Shown here piece by piece: positions 51,908-60,562 of a DNA stretch of 64,000 nucleotides (positions are counted from its first letter, which is position 1; each line of letters starts with the position of its first letter). The DNA comes from an uncultured Chitinophagaceae bacterium (GTDB lineage: Bacteria > Bacteroidota > Bacteroidia > Chitinophagales > Chitinophagaceae). The DNA is taken from positions 310,001 to 374,000 of the forward strand of contig CALMYJ010000005.1 in NCBI GenBank assembly GCA_937873715.1, in the 5' to 3' direction. Below the pieces are notes generated by a model. It was given only the letters and a program-made list of their open reading frames with translations. It searched no databases and was not told the DNA's origin. A program made the position numbers and the translations under genes.

Positions 51908-52846
51908 TCAAAACCATTTTTTCTTAAGAAAATAAGCACTGATTAAAATGGAAATACCTAAAGAAATAATGAGAGGTACATAAAAGGAGTGTGGCCAGTT
52001 TTGCCCCGGTATAGGCACATTCATGCCATATACACTGGCAACGAGCGCCGGAAAAGACAGGATAATGGTGATGGATGTAAGCCGTTTTAACACATTATTC
52101 AGGTTGTTGCTGATAATGCTGGCAAAAGCATCCAGCGAACTGCTGAGTATATTGGCATAAGTGTTGGCCATTTCAAGGGCCTGGCTGGTTTCTACCACCA
52201 GGTCGTCCAGGAATTCTTTTTCGTCTTCATTCAACTGTAAAAAGTTGGTGCGTTGTATTTTCATCATCAGCAGTTCGTTGCTGCGCAGGGCTGTTACAAA
52301 ATATACCAGGCTTTTTTGTATACGTACCAATTCCAGCAGTTCGGCATTGCGGTTAGAGTCGTACAGTTTTTGTTCCAGCAGGTTTCGCCGCTGGTTAATC
52401 TCTTTCAAAAACTCCTGGAAGTTGGTGGTTACCTTTTCAAATATTTTAAGCACCATCATACTTTTTTTATCGGGGCTGCGGTTTTGAAACGTGTTGAGGA
52501 ATTTTTTGATGGCTTCGTTTTCGAAAGAGTTTACCGTTACAATCTGGTTGTGGGTAAGTATAATACAGATGGGTATGGTGATGTAATAGGCATCGCTTTC
52601 GTTGAAGGAATTGTTTTCGGTGGGTGTTTTAATTACAATGAGTTTTACATTGTTTTCGGTTTCAAAGCGGCTGCGTTCATCAATATCAAGGGAGTCGGTT
52701 AAAAAGTCGATAGGAATGTCGAGTGTTTCACTTAGTTCATTAAATTCTTCCTGCTTTAAGGGTGGCAGCACATTAACCCAGGCACCATCTTCGGGCCTGT
52801 CGATGGCTACGGTTTTTTGATCAACAATTTTGAAGTACTGAATCAT
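51908..52846 (-). CDS. corA: CorA family magnesium/divalent cation channel
   Basis: A 312-residue CorA-type channel subunit. The long N-terminal cytoplasmic funnel domain is followed by the helix ending in the pore motif YGMN (SVYGMNVPIPGQNWPHSF), and two C-terminal membrane helices at about residues 252-272 and 285-305, ending in a Lys-rich tail (YFLKKKWF). These features define the Mg2+ (or Co2+/Ni2+) channel working as a pentamer in the inner membrane. The gene is flanked by the NUDIX gene (47 bases) and dapF (63 bases) on the same strand; no regulatory element was recognised. Confidence 0.94.
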   Translation of the reverse strand: MIQYFKIVDQKTVAIDRPEDGAWVNVLPPLKQEEFNELSETLDIPIDFLTDSLDIDERSRFETENNVKLIVIKTPTENNSFNESDAYYITIPICIILTHNQIVTVNSFENEAIKKFLNTFQNRSPDKKSMMVLKIFEKVTTNFQEFLKEINQRRNLLEQKLYDSNRNAELLELVRIQKSLVYFVTALRSNELLMMKIQRTNFLQLNEDEKEFLDDLVVETSQALEMANTYANILSSSLDAFASIISNNLNNVLKRLTSITIILSFPALVASVYGMNVPIPGQNWPHSFYVPLIISLGISILISAYFLKKKWF

Positions 52847-52909
52847 GGGCTGGTTTTTATTGCTGTAGTGGTGCTGTAATGCCGTACCAGTGCTGACTGT
52901 GTGCTGAGG

Positions 52910-53698
52910 TTATGCCTGCAGTTCAATTTCTCCCTGGAATACAAATTCGGCTGGGCCGCAGAGCCAGATATTTTTAAACTGTTTTTCTCCCACTTTATCA
53001 AATTCTACACTTAGCCTGCCGCCCCTGGTTTTTACATTTACTGTATTAAAACCATTATCGTTGTGCGCCGATAGTAGTGCGGCTGCCGTAACGCCGGTGC
53101 CGCAACTAAGGGTTTCATCTTCTACGCCACGTTCGTAAGTACGCATGTAAATGCTGTCTTCATCTATCGTTTCTACAAAGTTTACATTAATGCCTTCTTT
53201 TTTAAAAGGCTCACTATAGCGTATATCCCTTGCCGTGGCCAGCACATCAATTTCTTGTACATTATCAGCAAATTTTACAAAATGCGGCGAGCCGGTATTA
53301 AGGATGGCATGTGAGGCATGAAGGTCTACGGTATCTACATCTTTCATTTTTAAACTTACAGTACCATCGGTTTCAATTTCAGCTTCATGTTCGCCATCAA
53401 TTGCAATAAACCTGTAGCTGGCCCTGTGTATCCCCCTGTGGTAAGCAAATTTTACCAGGCACCTGCCGCCATTACCGCACATACTGCTTACATAGCCATC
53501 GGCATTATAATATTCCATGGCAAAATCGTAGCCTTGTTTTTTTGATAAATACATGAGCCCATCGGCACCAATACCAAAATGCCGGTCGCACAAAAATTTT
53601 ATTTGCTTTGTACTTAACCGGGGTGCCTCCTGGTTGTAATTGTCTAATATGATAAAATCATTGCCTGTGCCCTGGTATTTAAAAAATGTTATTTTCAT
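52910..53698 (-). CDS. dapF: Diaminopimelate epimerase
   Basis: DapF converts LL- to meso-diaminopimelate for lysine and peptidoglycan synthesis. In the 262-residue protein the two catalytic cysteines are Cys74 in SSMCGNGGRC and Cys199 in ETLSCGTGVTAAAL. KYQGTGNDFIILDN at the start and HFGIGADGLM also match the family. The protein is slightly shorter than the E. coli enzyme. Meso-DAP is the cross-linking residue expected for this phylum's wall. Confidence 0.96.
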   Translation of the reverse strand: MKITFFKYQGTGNDFIILDNYNQEAPRLSTKQIKFLCDRHFGIGADGLMYLSKKQGYDFAMEYYNADGYVSSMCGNGGRCLVKFAYHRGIHRASYRFIAIDGEHEAEIETDGTVSLKMKDVDTVDLHASHAILNTGSPHFVKFADNVQEIDVLATARDIRYSEPFKKEGINVNFVETIDEDSIYMRTYERGVEDETLSCGTGVTAAALLSAHNDNGFNTVNVKTRGGRLSVEFDKVGEKQFKNIWLCGPAEFVFQGEIELQA

Positions 53699-53827
53699 TT
53701 TTGCATTACTGGTAAAAATTGGGTGAAAGTTGCTCTACGGCAGGCGATTTGCCCGGGATGCATCTTTTATTTTAATAAGTTTTTGCTGCCGAATTTCGCA
53801 TTAATAATTTGTAATAAAAAATTCCCT

Positions 53828-53835
53828 TATTTTTG
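53828..53835 (+). promoter_or_regulatory. -7 promoter box TATTTTTG for tRNA-Cys
   Basis: TATTTTTG fits TAnnTTTG; a TTTG at 53808-53811 is 16 bases upstream, somewhat close for a -33 element. It lies 65 bases before the tRNA. Confidence 0.4.
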
Positions 53836-53899
53836 CCCCCTCCAAAATATACTTAACCTTTTACCGTTAGTATATCGTTAATTTGGAGATTAATAAAGT

Positions 53900-53970
53900 G
53901 GTCCTGTGGCCGAGTGGCTAGGCAGAGCTCTGCAAAAGCTCGTACAGCAGTTCGAGTCTGCTCGGGACCT
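53900..53970 (+). tRNA. tRNA-Cys (GCA)
   Basis: A 71-base cloverleaf: acceptor GGTCCTG (53900-53906) pairs with CGGGACC (53963-53969); the D stem is GCC/GGC; the anticodon stem GAGCT/AGCTC encloses loop CTGCAAA with anticodon GCA at 53932-53934; the T stem AGCAG/CTGCT encloses TTCGAGT. The discriminator base is T at 53970, the identity base of tRNA-Cys. CCA is not encoded. Confidence 0.96.
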
Positions 53971-53978
53971 CACTCACC

Positions 53979-54014
53979 AAGTCCCTCCCTGCACAGGGAG
54001 GGACTTTTAATTTT
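53979..54014 (+). terminator. Terminator of tRNA-Cys
   Basis: AAGTCCCTCCCT (53979-53990) pairs with AGGGAGGGACTT (53995-54006) around GCAC, then TTAATTTT. Twelve perfect pairs immediately after the tRNA. Confidence 0.92.
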
Positions 54015-54015
54015 G
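54008..54015 (+). promoter_or_regulatory. -7 box TAATTTTG overlapping the tRNA terminator tail
   Basis: TAATTTTG fits TAnnTTTG but lies only three bases before the ATG at 54019, so transcription would start at or next to the start codon, a possible leaderless mRNA. It shares bases with the terminator T tract. Confidence 0.35.
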
Positions 54016-54018
54016 CAA

Positions 54019-54426
54019 ATGGTTAAGCTATTACATTACACCGGGCTTGCAGCCTGCATTGTATTGATTGTATCCTGTTTTATGCCCTGGGCATATTATG
54101 CCGATATTGAGCAGGAATTTACCGGCTTTTACTCTTACCAAAATCAATATGGCAAGCCCGGAAAATTTCTTGTATTCATTGCTGTGCTGGTGTTTGTATT
54201 TATGCTGTTGCATAAGGTATGGGCAAGGCGTACAAATCTTTTTTTAGCTGCTTTGGCTGTGGGTTATGCCATAAAATCGTTTGTGCTGTTTACCTCATGT
54301 TATAATGCTTATTGTCCACAGAAAAAAGCAGGCATTTATATGATGCTTATCGCTACACTATGGATGATGCTGGCCGCAGTGTTTCCGCATTTAAAACTGG
54401 ATAATAAAACAAAAACTTCTACTTAA
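54019..54426 (+). CDS. Four-helix membrane protein of unknown function
   Basis: I do not recognise the family. ATG 54019 ([20 protein letters not shown]) gives 135 residues; a longer frame upstream runs through tRNA-Cys and is rejected. Hydrophobic helices are at about residues 4-23, 55-71, 77-97 and 106-123. Between the first two is a periplasmic-type loop [25 protein letters not shown]. Two Cys ([11 protein letters not shown]) lie between helices 3 and 4. Its stop overlaps that of glnS by 4 bases tail to tail. Confidence 0.78.
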   Translation: MVKLLHYTGLAACIVLIVSCFMPWAYYADIEQEFTGFYSYQNQYGKPGKFLVFIAVLVFVFMLLHKVWARRTNLFLAALAVGYAIKSFVLFTSCYNAYCPQKKAGIYMMLIATLWMMLAAVFPHLKLDNKTKTST

Positions 54427-56078
54427 TTTTTTCCTGCTGTTTTTTGCCAGTTGTCTTTTAAGGTAGCCGTTCGGTTAAAGATGAGTGTATCGGCAGTGCA
54501 GGCTTTATCTACGCAAAAATATCCTTTGCGGATAAACTGGTAAGCCTTACCGGGTACAGTATTTTTCAGCGAAGGCTCGGTATAGCATTGGATAACCGTA
54601 AGCGAACCCGGGTTAATATAGTCTTTAAAATCTCCCTCTTCAGAAGAAGGGTCTTCTACTTTAAACAGGCGGTCGTACAGGTTTACCTGTGCCTGTAAGG
54701 CATGCAGGGCGCTTACCCAGTGAATGGTGCCTTTGGCAGTAAGGGTGCTGTTACCGCCGCTTTTGCTTTCAGGAAAATAAGTGCAGTGTATTTCGGTAAT
54801 GTTGCCGCTGGCATCTTTTTTAAAATCGGTGCATTGTACAATGTAAGCACTTTTGAGCCTAACCATTGCGCCTGGTGCCAGCCTAAACCATTTTTTCATG
54901 GGTATTTCCATAAAGTCTTCACGCTCTATCCACAACTCCCGGCTAAAGGGTACAGTGCGGCTGCCAAAGGTTTCGTCCGGGCCGTTTTCGCTAACCAGCT
55001 CTTCAGTTTGATTTTCGGGATAATTGGTAATAATGAGTTTTACGGGGTCGAGTACGGCCATTACCCTAATGGCGGTTTTGTTAAGGTCTTCCCTTACACA
55101 AAATTCAAGCAGGCTGTAATCGATAAGGTTTTCCCGTTTGGCTACTCCTATGCGTTCGCAAAAATTACGGATGCTTTCGGGTGTAAAGCCCCTGCGGCGC
55201 ATACCGCTGATGGTAGGCATACGGGGGTCGTCCCATCCGCTTACATGTCCTTCCTCCACCAACTGCAATAATTTGCGTTTACTCATTACCGTGTAGGTCA
55301 TGTTTAATCTTGCAAACTCATATTGTTTGGAAGGGAATATTTCCAGTTGTTCTATCAGCCATTCGTACAACTCACGGTGTGGTACAAACTCAAGTGTGCA
55401 GATGCTATGGGTGATTTGCTCAATGCTATCGCTTTGGCCGTGGGCAAAATCGTACATGGGGTATATCCGCCATGCAGCGCCGGTACGGTGGTGGTGGGCA
55501 TTTTTAATGCGGTAGAGGAGGGGGTCTCTCATGTGCATATTGGGCGATGCCATATCAATTTTTGCCCTTAATACTTTAGCACCATCCTCATATTTGCCTT
55601 CTTTCATTTCCTGGAAAAGGCGGAGGTTTTCTTCAATGCTTCTATTCCTGTAAGGGCTGTGTGTGCCGGGCTGTGTAGGAGTGCCTTTTTGCCGTGCAAT
55701 TTCTTCGGCAGTAGAATCGTCTACATAAGCCAGGCCTTTTTGTATCAGTTTTACGGCAAAGGCATACAGTTCATCAAAATAATCGCTGGCATAAAATTCA
55801 TTGGCCCATTCAAAGCCCAGCCATTTTACATCTTCCTTAATGCTGTCCACATATTCTGTTTCTTCTTTGGCGGGGTTGGTGTCATCAAAGCGCAGGTTGG
55901 TGTTGCCGCCGTATTTTATAGCAAGGCCAAAGTTGAGACAAATGCTTTTAGCATGGCCAATATGCAGGTAACCATTGGGTTCGGGTGGAAAACGGGTGAG
56001 GATGCTGTTGTACTTTCCTGTTTTTAAATCTTCTTCAATAATTTCTTCAATAAAATTCAGGCTTCTTTCTTCAGGCAT
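54423..56078 (-). CDS. glnS: Glutaminyl-tRNA synthetase
   Basis: GlnS charges tRNA-Gln directly. The 551-residue class I synthetase has the HIGH region in [53 protein letters not shown], and the KMSKS loop as [27 protein letters not shown]. The C-terminal beta-barrel anticodon-binding region follows ([28 protein letters not shown]). The [13 protein letters not shown] stretch and overall length separate it from GluRS. A -7 box lies 21 bases upstream. Confidence 0.97.
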   Translation of the reverse strand: MPEERSLNFIEEIIEEDLKTGKYNSILTRFPPEPNGYLHIGHAKSICLNFGLAIKYGGNTNLRFDDTNPAKEETEYVDSIKEDVKWLGFEWANEFYASDYFDELYAFAVKLIQKGLAYVDDSTAEEIARQKGTPTQPGTHSPYRNRSIEENLRLFQEMKEGKYEDGAKVLRAKIDMASPNMHMRDPLLYRIKNAHHHRTGAAWRIYPMYDFAHGQSDSIEQITHSICTLEFVPHRELYEWLIEQLEIFPSKQYEFARLNMTYTVMSKRKLLQLVEEGHVSGWDDPRMPTISGMRRRGFTPESIRNFCERIGVAKRENLIDYSLLEFCVREDLNKTAIRVMAVLDPVKLIITNYPENQTEELVSENGPDETFGSRTVPFSRELWIEREDFMEIPMKKWFRLAPGAMVRLKSAYIVQCTDFKKDASGNITEIHCTYFPESKSGGNSTLTAKGTIHWVSALHALQAQVNLYDRLFKVEDPSSEEGDFKDYINPGSLTVIQCYTEPSLKNTVPGKAYQFIRKGYFCVDKACTADTLIFNRTATLKDNWQKTAGKN

Positions 56079-56098
56079 TATGTATCATGGTTTGTATG

Positions 56099-56106
56099 CA
56101 AACTTA
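56099..56106 (-). promoter_or_regulatory. -7 promoter box TAAGTTTG for glnS
   Basis: The minus strand reads TAAGTTTG, a full match to TAnnTTTG, 21 bases before the glnS ATG. Confidence 0.5.
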
Positions 56107-56223
56107 CTAAAACTGCTTTTTTAATTTTTTTTAAATTTTTTGGCTGATTGGCTGCAAAAAGCAGAACAGCATTTGGTGAAACCTGGTATTAGCGGATAGT
56201 AATACAAGCGTTGATTGTTGTTT

Positions 56224-56232
56224 GGGGGGGGG
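56224..56232 (+). repeat. G9 homopolymer tract
   Basis: Nine consecutive G in an AT-rich gene-poor region, upstream of glnS and downstream of the small membrane protein gene (both on the minus strand). It is the longest G run noticed in the window. Confidence 0.9.
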
Positions 56233-56310
56233 TAACATTTTACAAAATCTTTTATGATGCACCTTATTTTTCCTCTTAAATGGCTTTACGCTTGCGTTGA
56301 TTATAAGTAA

Positions 56311-56472
56311 TCAATTAATCCATAAATAATAAACTGCTGTCCAAATTGCGATAAAAGCAAGTCCGATATACAGGTTATTTAAATTTTTTTTCAAGTCTTT
56401 TTTTATTATAAGCCTGTACATAATCCAAATTATAAATACTATCAAAAATCCAATAGGCATTAAAACTCTCAT
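56311..56472 (-). CDS. Small two-helix membrane protein, 53 residues
   Basis: On the minus strand ATG (56472) to TGA (56311) encodes MRVLMPIGFLIVFIIWIMYR, then LIIKKDLKKNLNNLYIGLAF, then a second hydrophobic helix ending in YYLWIN. Two membrane segments are separated by a basic loop IIKKDLKKNLNN. Such composition is unlikely for chance translation of AT-rich DNA and similar short membrane proteins occur in Bacteroidota, but I know no function. The region 56079-56835 is otherwise empty apart from the G9 tract; 56473-56835 shows nothing I can identify. Confidence 0.6.
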   Translation of the reverse strand: MRVLMPIGFLIVFIIWIMYRLIIKKDLKKNLNNLYIGLAFIAIWTAVYYLWIN

Positions 56473-56835
56473 ATAAATTGTAGTTTAACTAATACAAAAA
56501 ACTTTTGCTGAAAAGAGCTTGTTCCTTCCACTGAAGGGGATGTTAAAAATAGAAATAATTTATTTGTTTTTGGGCATTAATAATTTGTCTTGGAAATAGT
56601 AAACCCTTGCGAAAAATTATGTGTTTTGCTGTCCTCCAAAAAGCAGGATACCCATAAAAAGAAATGTACTTTACTACTTTTTATTTAGTAATTGTAAAAT
56701 ACATTTCAGCGATATCAGACGAGGTATAGAAAAGGGGAGTAAGGGCGTGGAAAAAATGTAATTCAATGTAAAAGGATTTTTTAGCTGGCGTAAAAGCGGC
56801 TGTGTGGTTTTATGCACTATTTGTTAACCATTTCT

Positions 56836-57678
56836 TTAAACAAGCTTAATGCCTGTTTTTTCAAAGCTGATCTTTTTTTGTTTAAAGAGATTGCCGGTAG
56901 CCATCTTGAATGTTTTTTTACTCATGCCGAAAAAATCATAAATGGCTTCGGGATCACTTTTATCGTGGTAGGGGAGATAGCCGTTATTTTCCTGCAGCAG
57001 TCTCAGTATTTTACCTGTTTCATCTTCTACCCGGTTGTAGCCCGGGCGGCCCGCCACCACATCAATTTTGTAATGGCCGTTTTCATCAACCGGGTATATT
57101 TTTTTTATAAACCCCTGGAACCTGTCGCCGGTGCGGATGTTGCGGTATATTTCATTAAAATGCAGTACGCCGGTGTGCTGATTATTGATGATGCAAGTAT
57201 AGCCAATATCGGTACGGCGGTAAACGGTAAGTTGCACTATATCTTTTTCGGCAACGGTTAATGCCGTGTTGTCTAAAAAAGGTTCAATTTTTTCAGTTGC
57301 GGTTAATCTGCCTGTTTGTTCATCGATGTACAGCTTTACAAGGTATTCACCACCAAGCCTCATGCCGCTAAGCTGTTTGCTTTTGGGTACAAATAAATCT
57401 TTCATGAGGCCATTGTCCAAAAAAGCGCCTTGCTCTGTTATGTTCACTGCTTTTAACTGCACTATATCGCCGGCTATACCGTAGGGTTGTTGGGTGGTGG
57501 CAATCAGCCTTTCTTCGCCATCGTGGTACACAAATACTTTTATACTGTCCCCTTCTTTTAAACCAGGTGGTACAAAGCGGCGGGGCAGCAGCAAGCCCTT
57601 ATCGCCATCATCCAGGAAAACGCCAAAAGCAGCATTACGCAGTACCGTTAATTCGTTGTATTCGCCAACTTTTATCAT
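56836..57678 (-). CDS. cvfB: CvfB-type S1 RNA-binding protein
   Basis: A 280-residue protein with tandem S1-like domains and a C-terminal winged helix, as in CvfB/YitL. The N-terminus is MIKVGEYNELTVLRNAAFGVFLDDG; S1-type signatures follow (VNITEQGAFLDNGLMKDLFVPKSKQ; RTDIGYTCIINNQHTGVLHFNEIYRNI). The end, LPYHDKSDPEAIYDFFGMSKKTFKMATGNLFKQKKISFEKTGIKLV, is the diagnostic winged-helix. CvfB binds RNA and affects virulence gene expression in Staphylococcus; its role in Bacteroidota is unknown. It is 30 bases upstream of nothing recognised and 31 bases from the ftsY stop, on the same strand. Confidence 0.93.
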   Translation of the reverse strand: MIKVGEYNELTVLRNAAFGVFLDDGDKGLLLPRRFVPPGLKEGDSIKVFVYHDGEERLIATTQQPYGIAGDIVQLKAVNITEQGAFLDNGLMKDLFVPKSKQLSGMRLGGEYLVKLYIDEQTGRLTATEKIEPFLDNTALTVAEKDIVQLTVYRRTDIGYTCIINNQHTGVLHFNEIYRNIRTGDRFQGFIKKIYPVDENGHYKIDVVAGRPGYNRVEDETGKILRLLQENNGYLPYHDKSDPEAIYDFFGMSKKTFKMATGNLFKQKKISFEKTGIKLV

Positions 57679-57708
57679 TTGCTGAATTTTTTGTGGATGC
57701 AGATTGAT

Positions 57709-58686
57709 TTACTGGTATAATTTTTCGGCACTAAACAAGCCTTCTACAAAATCTTTTTTATCAAACACCAGCAGGTCGGTAGCTTTTTCGCCAACGCCTA
57801 TAAATTTTACCGGTATTTTAAACTGGTAGGCAATCGCCAGCACCACGCCGCCTTTGGCAGTGCCATCCAGCTTTGTAATGGTAAGGGCCGTTACATCGGT
57901 AGCGGCAGTAAAATGTTTGGCCTGCTCCAGTGCATTTTGGCCGGTACTGCCATCCAGCACCAGCATTACTTCGTGGGGGGCATCGGGTATTACTTTTTGT
58001 ATTACTCTTTTTATTTTGCTAAGCTCTTCCATCAGGTGGGCTTTGTTGTGCAGCCTGCCTGCGGTATCAATGATGATGACATCGGCATTGCGAGCCACGC
58101 CACTTTGTACAGTATCAAAAGCAACAGAGGCAGGGTCGCTGCCCATTTCTTTTTTTACAATAGGTACACCGGTACGTTCGCTCCAGATGCTAAGCTGGTC
58201 TACCGCCGCTGCCCTAAACGTATCTGCCGCCCCCAGCAGCACCGATTTGCCTGCCAGCGCAAAATTGTGTGCCAGTTTGCCAATAGTAGTGGTTTTGCCT
58301 ACACCATTTACACCTACCACTAATATGATATGTGGTTTATGACCTGCCGGCAATTCATAATTGATGTAGCTGGTATCCTGCGGTGCCTCTACCAGCATGT
58401 TTTGTATTTCTTCTTTTAATATGCCATTTAGTTCGGAGGTGTTCAGGTATTTGTCTTTTGCCACTCTTTGCTCAATGCGTTCAATAATGGCTACGGTGGT
58501 TTCAATACCCACATCAGCGCTTACCAGTGCTTCTTCCAGGTTGTCGAGCACTTCGGCATCTACCGTGCTTTTGCCGGCAATGGCTTTGGTTATTTTACTG
58601 AAAAAACCTTCTCTTGTTTTTTGCAGCCCCTGTTCCAGGCTTTCTTTTTGTTCTTTCTTTCCAAATAGCTTGTCAAAAAATCCCAT
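57709..58686 (-). CDS. ftsY: Signal recognition particle receptor FtsY
   Basis: FtsY receives SRP-ribosome complexes at the inner membrane. The 325-residue SRP GTPase has a short N-terminal acidic/basic region (MGFFDKLFGKKEQKESLEQG), an N helical domain, then the G domain: VVGVNGVGKTTTIGKLAHNFA (G1), LGAADTFRAAAVDQL, IIDTAGRLHNKAHLMEEL (G3), TKLDGTAKGGVVLAIA (G4) and KFIGVGEKATDLLVFD at the end. The long acidic A domain of enterobacteria is absent, as usual in this phylum. It follows the rpmB-rpmG-DUF4295 genes. Confidence 0.97.
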   Translation of the reverse strand: MGFFDKLFGKKEQKESLEQGLQKTREGFFSKITKAIAGKSTVDAEVLDNLEEALVSADVGIETTVAIIERIEQRVAKDKYLNTSELNGILKEEIQNMLVEAPQDTSYINYELPAGHKPHIILVVGVNGVGKTTTIGKLAHNFALAGKSVLLGAADTFRAAAVDQLSIWSERTGVPIVKKEMGSDPASVAFDTVQSGVARNADVIIIDTAGRLHNKAHLMEELSKIKRVIQKVIPDAPHEVMLVLDGSTGQNALEQAKHFTAATDVTALTITKLDGTAKGGVVLAIAYQFKIPVKFIGVGEKATDLLVFDKKDFVEGLFSAEKLYQ

Positions 58687-58702
58687 AGCGGATAAATGTA
58701 TT

Positions 58703-58739
58703 AAAATAAAAAATGCCGTCCCGAAGTTAACCAGGACAG
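58703..58739 (-). terminator. Terminator between DUF4295 gene and ftsY
   Basis: On the minus strand CTGTCCTG (58739-58732) pairs with CGGGACGG (58723-58716), two G-T wobbles, loop of eight, then CATTTTTTATTTT. It may lower transcription into ftsY. Confidence 0.72.
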
Positions 58740-58766
58740 CTTAAATATATTCATTCCATTGCCAGC

Positions 58767-58937
58767 TTACTGTGCTAAGAATTCTTTCACTTTGTCTTTG
58801 TGAACGATGGCTTCTTTAAAAGTGTAAGCGCCTGTTTTAGGACTGCGTACAGCTTTAATTACTTTGCTCCAGTTTTTAGCTTCAGCGGCTGCTTTTTGGT
58901 CTTTGGTTTTTATCGCTGTTTTTGCTGCTTTTGCCAT
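58767..58937 (-). CDS. DUF4295 family small basic protein
   Basis: From ATG 58937 (MAKAAKTAIKTKDQKAAAEAKNW) this is a 56-residue Lys/Ala-rich protein ending HKDKVKEFLAQ. Its place directly after L33 and L28 genes and before ftsY is the usual one for DUF4295 in Bacteroidota, suggesting a ribosome-associated role, which is unproven. An in-frame ATG 30 bases upstream is less likely because the region resembles an intergenic spacer. Confidence 0.9.
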   Translation of the reverse strand: MAKAAKTAIKTKDQKAAAEAKNWSKVIKAVRSPKTGAYTFKEAIVHKDKVKEFLAQ

Positions 58938-59021
58938 AACGTAAATTTGAAAATTTGAATAGTGCAAATTTGAAAACCGGGCCTTGTATCAGGTTGATTC
59001 CGGGTTTGCATTTTTGCTTAA

Positions 59022-59204
59022 TTATTTTATCTCTTTGTGCACCGTTACCTTTTTCAGGATGGGGTTGAATTTTTTCAATTCCAGCCTTTCAGGGGTGTTT
59101 TTTTTGTTTTTGGTAGAGATGTAACGGCTTGTACCCGGCTGACCGCTGGTTTTGTGTTCCGTACACTCCAGGATTACCTGAACCCTGTTTCCTTTCTTTG
59201 CCAT
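59022..59204 (-). CDS. rpmG: 50S ribosomal protein L33
   Basis: A 60-residue ribosomal protein with [45 protein letters not shown]. Only one Cys (ECTEHK) remains of the CxxC motifs of the zinc-binding form, so it is the zinc-independent type. It lies between rpmB and the DUF4295 gene. Confidence 0.95.
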   Translation of the reverse strand: MAKKGNRVQVILECTEHKTSGQPGTSRYISTKNKKNTPERLELKKFNPILKKVTVHKEIK

Positions 59205-59253
59205 TGTTGTATGATTAAATAGTTTGTATAATGGTTTTACAAAAAAGCGGTAC

Positions 59254-59490
59254 TTAAATTTTGGTACCAGCCAGCCTTAATTGCTTTACTACCGAAGCCA
59301 GACCATTTTTGTTAATGGTGCGGATAGCTTCTGAAGATACTTTAAGGGTAATCCAACGGTCTTCTTCTGCAAAGAAATAACGCTTGGTTTGCAGGTTAGG
59401 TAAAAACCTGCGTTTAGTTTTAATATTTGAATGGGATACCTTGTTACCTGTAATTGGCTTTTTACCCGTAACCTGACATACTCTTGCCAT
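59254..59490 (-). CDS. rpmB: 50S ribosomal protein L28
   Basis: A 78-residue L28: [61 protein letters not shown]. Only one Cys is present, so no zinc site. First gene of the rpmB-rpmG-DUF4295 cluster, with a -7 box just upstream. Confidence 0.96.
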   Translation of the reverse strand: MARVCQVTGKKPITGNKVSHSNIKTKRRFLPNLQTKRYFFAEEDRWITLKVSSEAIRTINKNGLASVVKQLRLAGTKI

Positions 59491-59510
59491 AATGCATTTT
59501 TTTTGGACGG

Positions 59511-59518
59511 CGAAGGTA
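59511..59518 (-). promoter_or_regulatory. -7 promoter box TACCTTCG for rpmB
   Basis: The minus strand reads TACCTTCG, the TAnnTTCG variant, 21 bases before the rpmB ATG. The same variant precedes the pheA leader peptide. Confidence 0.45.
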
Positions 59519-59588
59519 GGTAAACATTTTTGATTTTTGGGTAAGCATGCCTTACTTTTTTTAATATTTACCCACTCCGGTGGATAAA

Positions 59589-60479
59589 TTAACCTGCACC
59601 TGCCTTTCTGTACCTGTTTTTAAGCCATACACGGCTTGTTTGCAAAGCCACGGATAGTAATATTAGTGCCACGCCGAGGTAAAAATGCCGGTTGAAATCC
59701 TTGTTTTCTTTAAAAATAACAAAAGCCAGTAGGATACCGTATACCGGCTCAAGGTTGTAAGCCAGGTTGGCTGTAAAGGGGGAAATATGTCGCAGTGCAT
59801 TTAACTGCAGGTAAAAACAATACACAGTGCATACCAGTGCCAGTACCAGCAACCACCACCAGTCCGTAAGGGTGGGCAGCAGTTGTGTTGGCGGAAAAAA
59901 CCGGTGATAGATGGGGATGAGTATGGTTAAAAGCAACAAGCCACCGGCCATTTCGTACAATGTAAGCGTGCCGGCATTGTGCCTGCTTACTAATTGCTTA
60001 TTAAAAATGGGGAATAGCGAACTGCCAATGGCTGATACTATGCCAAAGAGAATGCCGGTTTTGTACTGTGGGTGAAAATCGAATATAATATATATACCGG
60101 CAATGGCTAGCGCCCCCAGCACTACTTCCTGCCATTGCAATGCTTTGCGGCTGATAAGCGGATCGAAAAAAGCAGTAAAGAACCCTGAGCCGGAAATACA
60201 AACCACCGCAATGGAAATATTGCCATACTTCAAGCTGCCGTAAAATGCCACCCAGTGTATGGCGATAACACCACCTACTGCCAGCAGGCGCAGCGTTTCG
60301 GTAGCCGGCAATTGTTGGATGCCTTTTCGGTATTGTTGTATTAGTAGTAATGTCACCACCGCTATCAGCATCCTGTACCATACCAGCAAGCCCTCACTAA
60401 GGCCAATAAGTTTGCCTAATATGGCCGTAAAACCAGCCAGGAATACGGCAGTATGTAGTTGCAGGAAGGCTTTTTTCAT
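59589..60479 (-). CDS. EamA/DMT family transporter
   Basis: A 296-residue inner-membrane protein with about ten hydrophobic helices arranged as two EamA repeats. The first begins with [36 protein letters not shown] and the second near [37 protein letters not shown]; the typical [22 protein letters not shown] near the end is present. Members export or import metabolites such as amino acids or nucleotides; the substrate is unknown. It follows the amino acid permease gene on the same strand, separated by that gene's terminator. Confidence 0.92.
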   Translation of the reverse strand: MKKAFLQLHTAVFLAGFTAILGKLIGLSEGLLVWYRMLIAVVTLLLIQQYRKGIQQLPATETLRLLAVGGVIAIHWVAFYGSLKYGNISIAVVCISGSGFFTAFFDPLISRKALQWQEVVLGALAIAGIYIIFDFHPQYKTGILFGIVSAIGSSLFPIFNKQLVSRHNAGTLTLYEMAGGLLLLTILIPIYHRFFPPTQLLPTLTDWWWLLVLALVCTVYCFYLQLNALRHISPFTANLAYNLEPVYGILLAFVIFKENKDFNRHFYLGVALILLSVALQTSRVWLKNRYRKAGAG

Positions 60480-60514
60480 TTGCGAGGCAAAGATATTCGG
60501 TTAAGGCTGTTGAA

Positions 60515-60543
60515 TAAAAAAGGGCTGGTATTTATCCAGCCCT
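60515..60543 (-). terminator. Terminator of the amino acid permease gene
   Basis: AGGGCTGG and CCAGCCCT (60521-60528, 60536-60543) pair around TATTTAT; on the minus strand TTTTTTATTC follows. Eight perfect pairs just after the permease stop. Confidence 0.9.
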
Positions 60544-60562
60544 GAAAATGTTAAGTGATGTT

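Noticed and set aside
53914-54018. Upstream extension of the four-helix membrane protein
   Set aside because: The extension would translate tRNA-Cys and its terminator; ATG 54019 is the sensible start.
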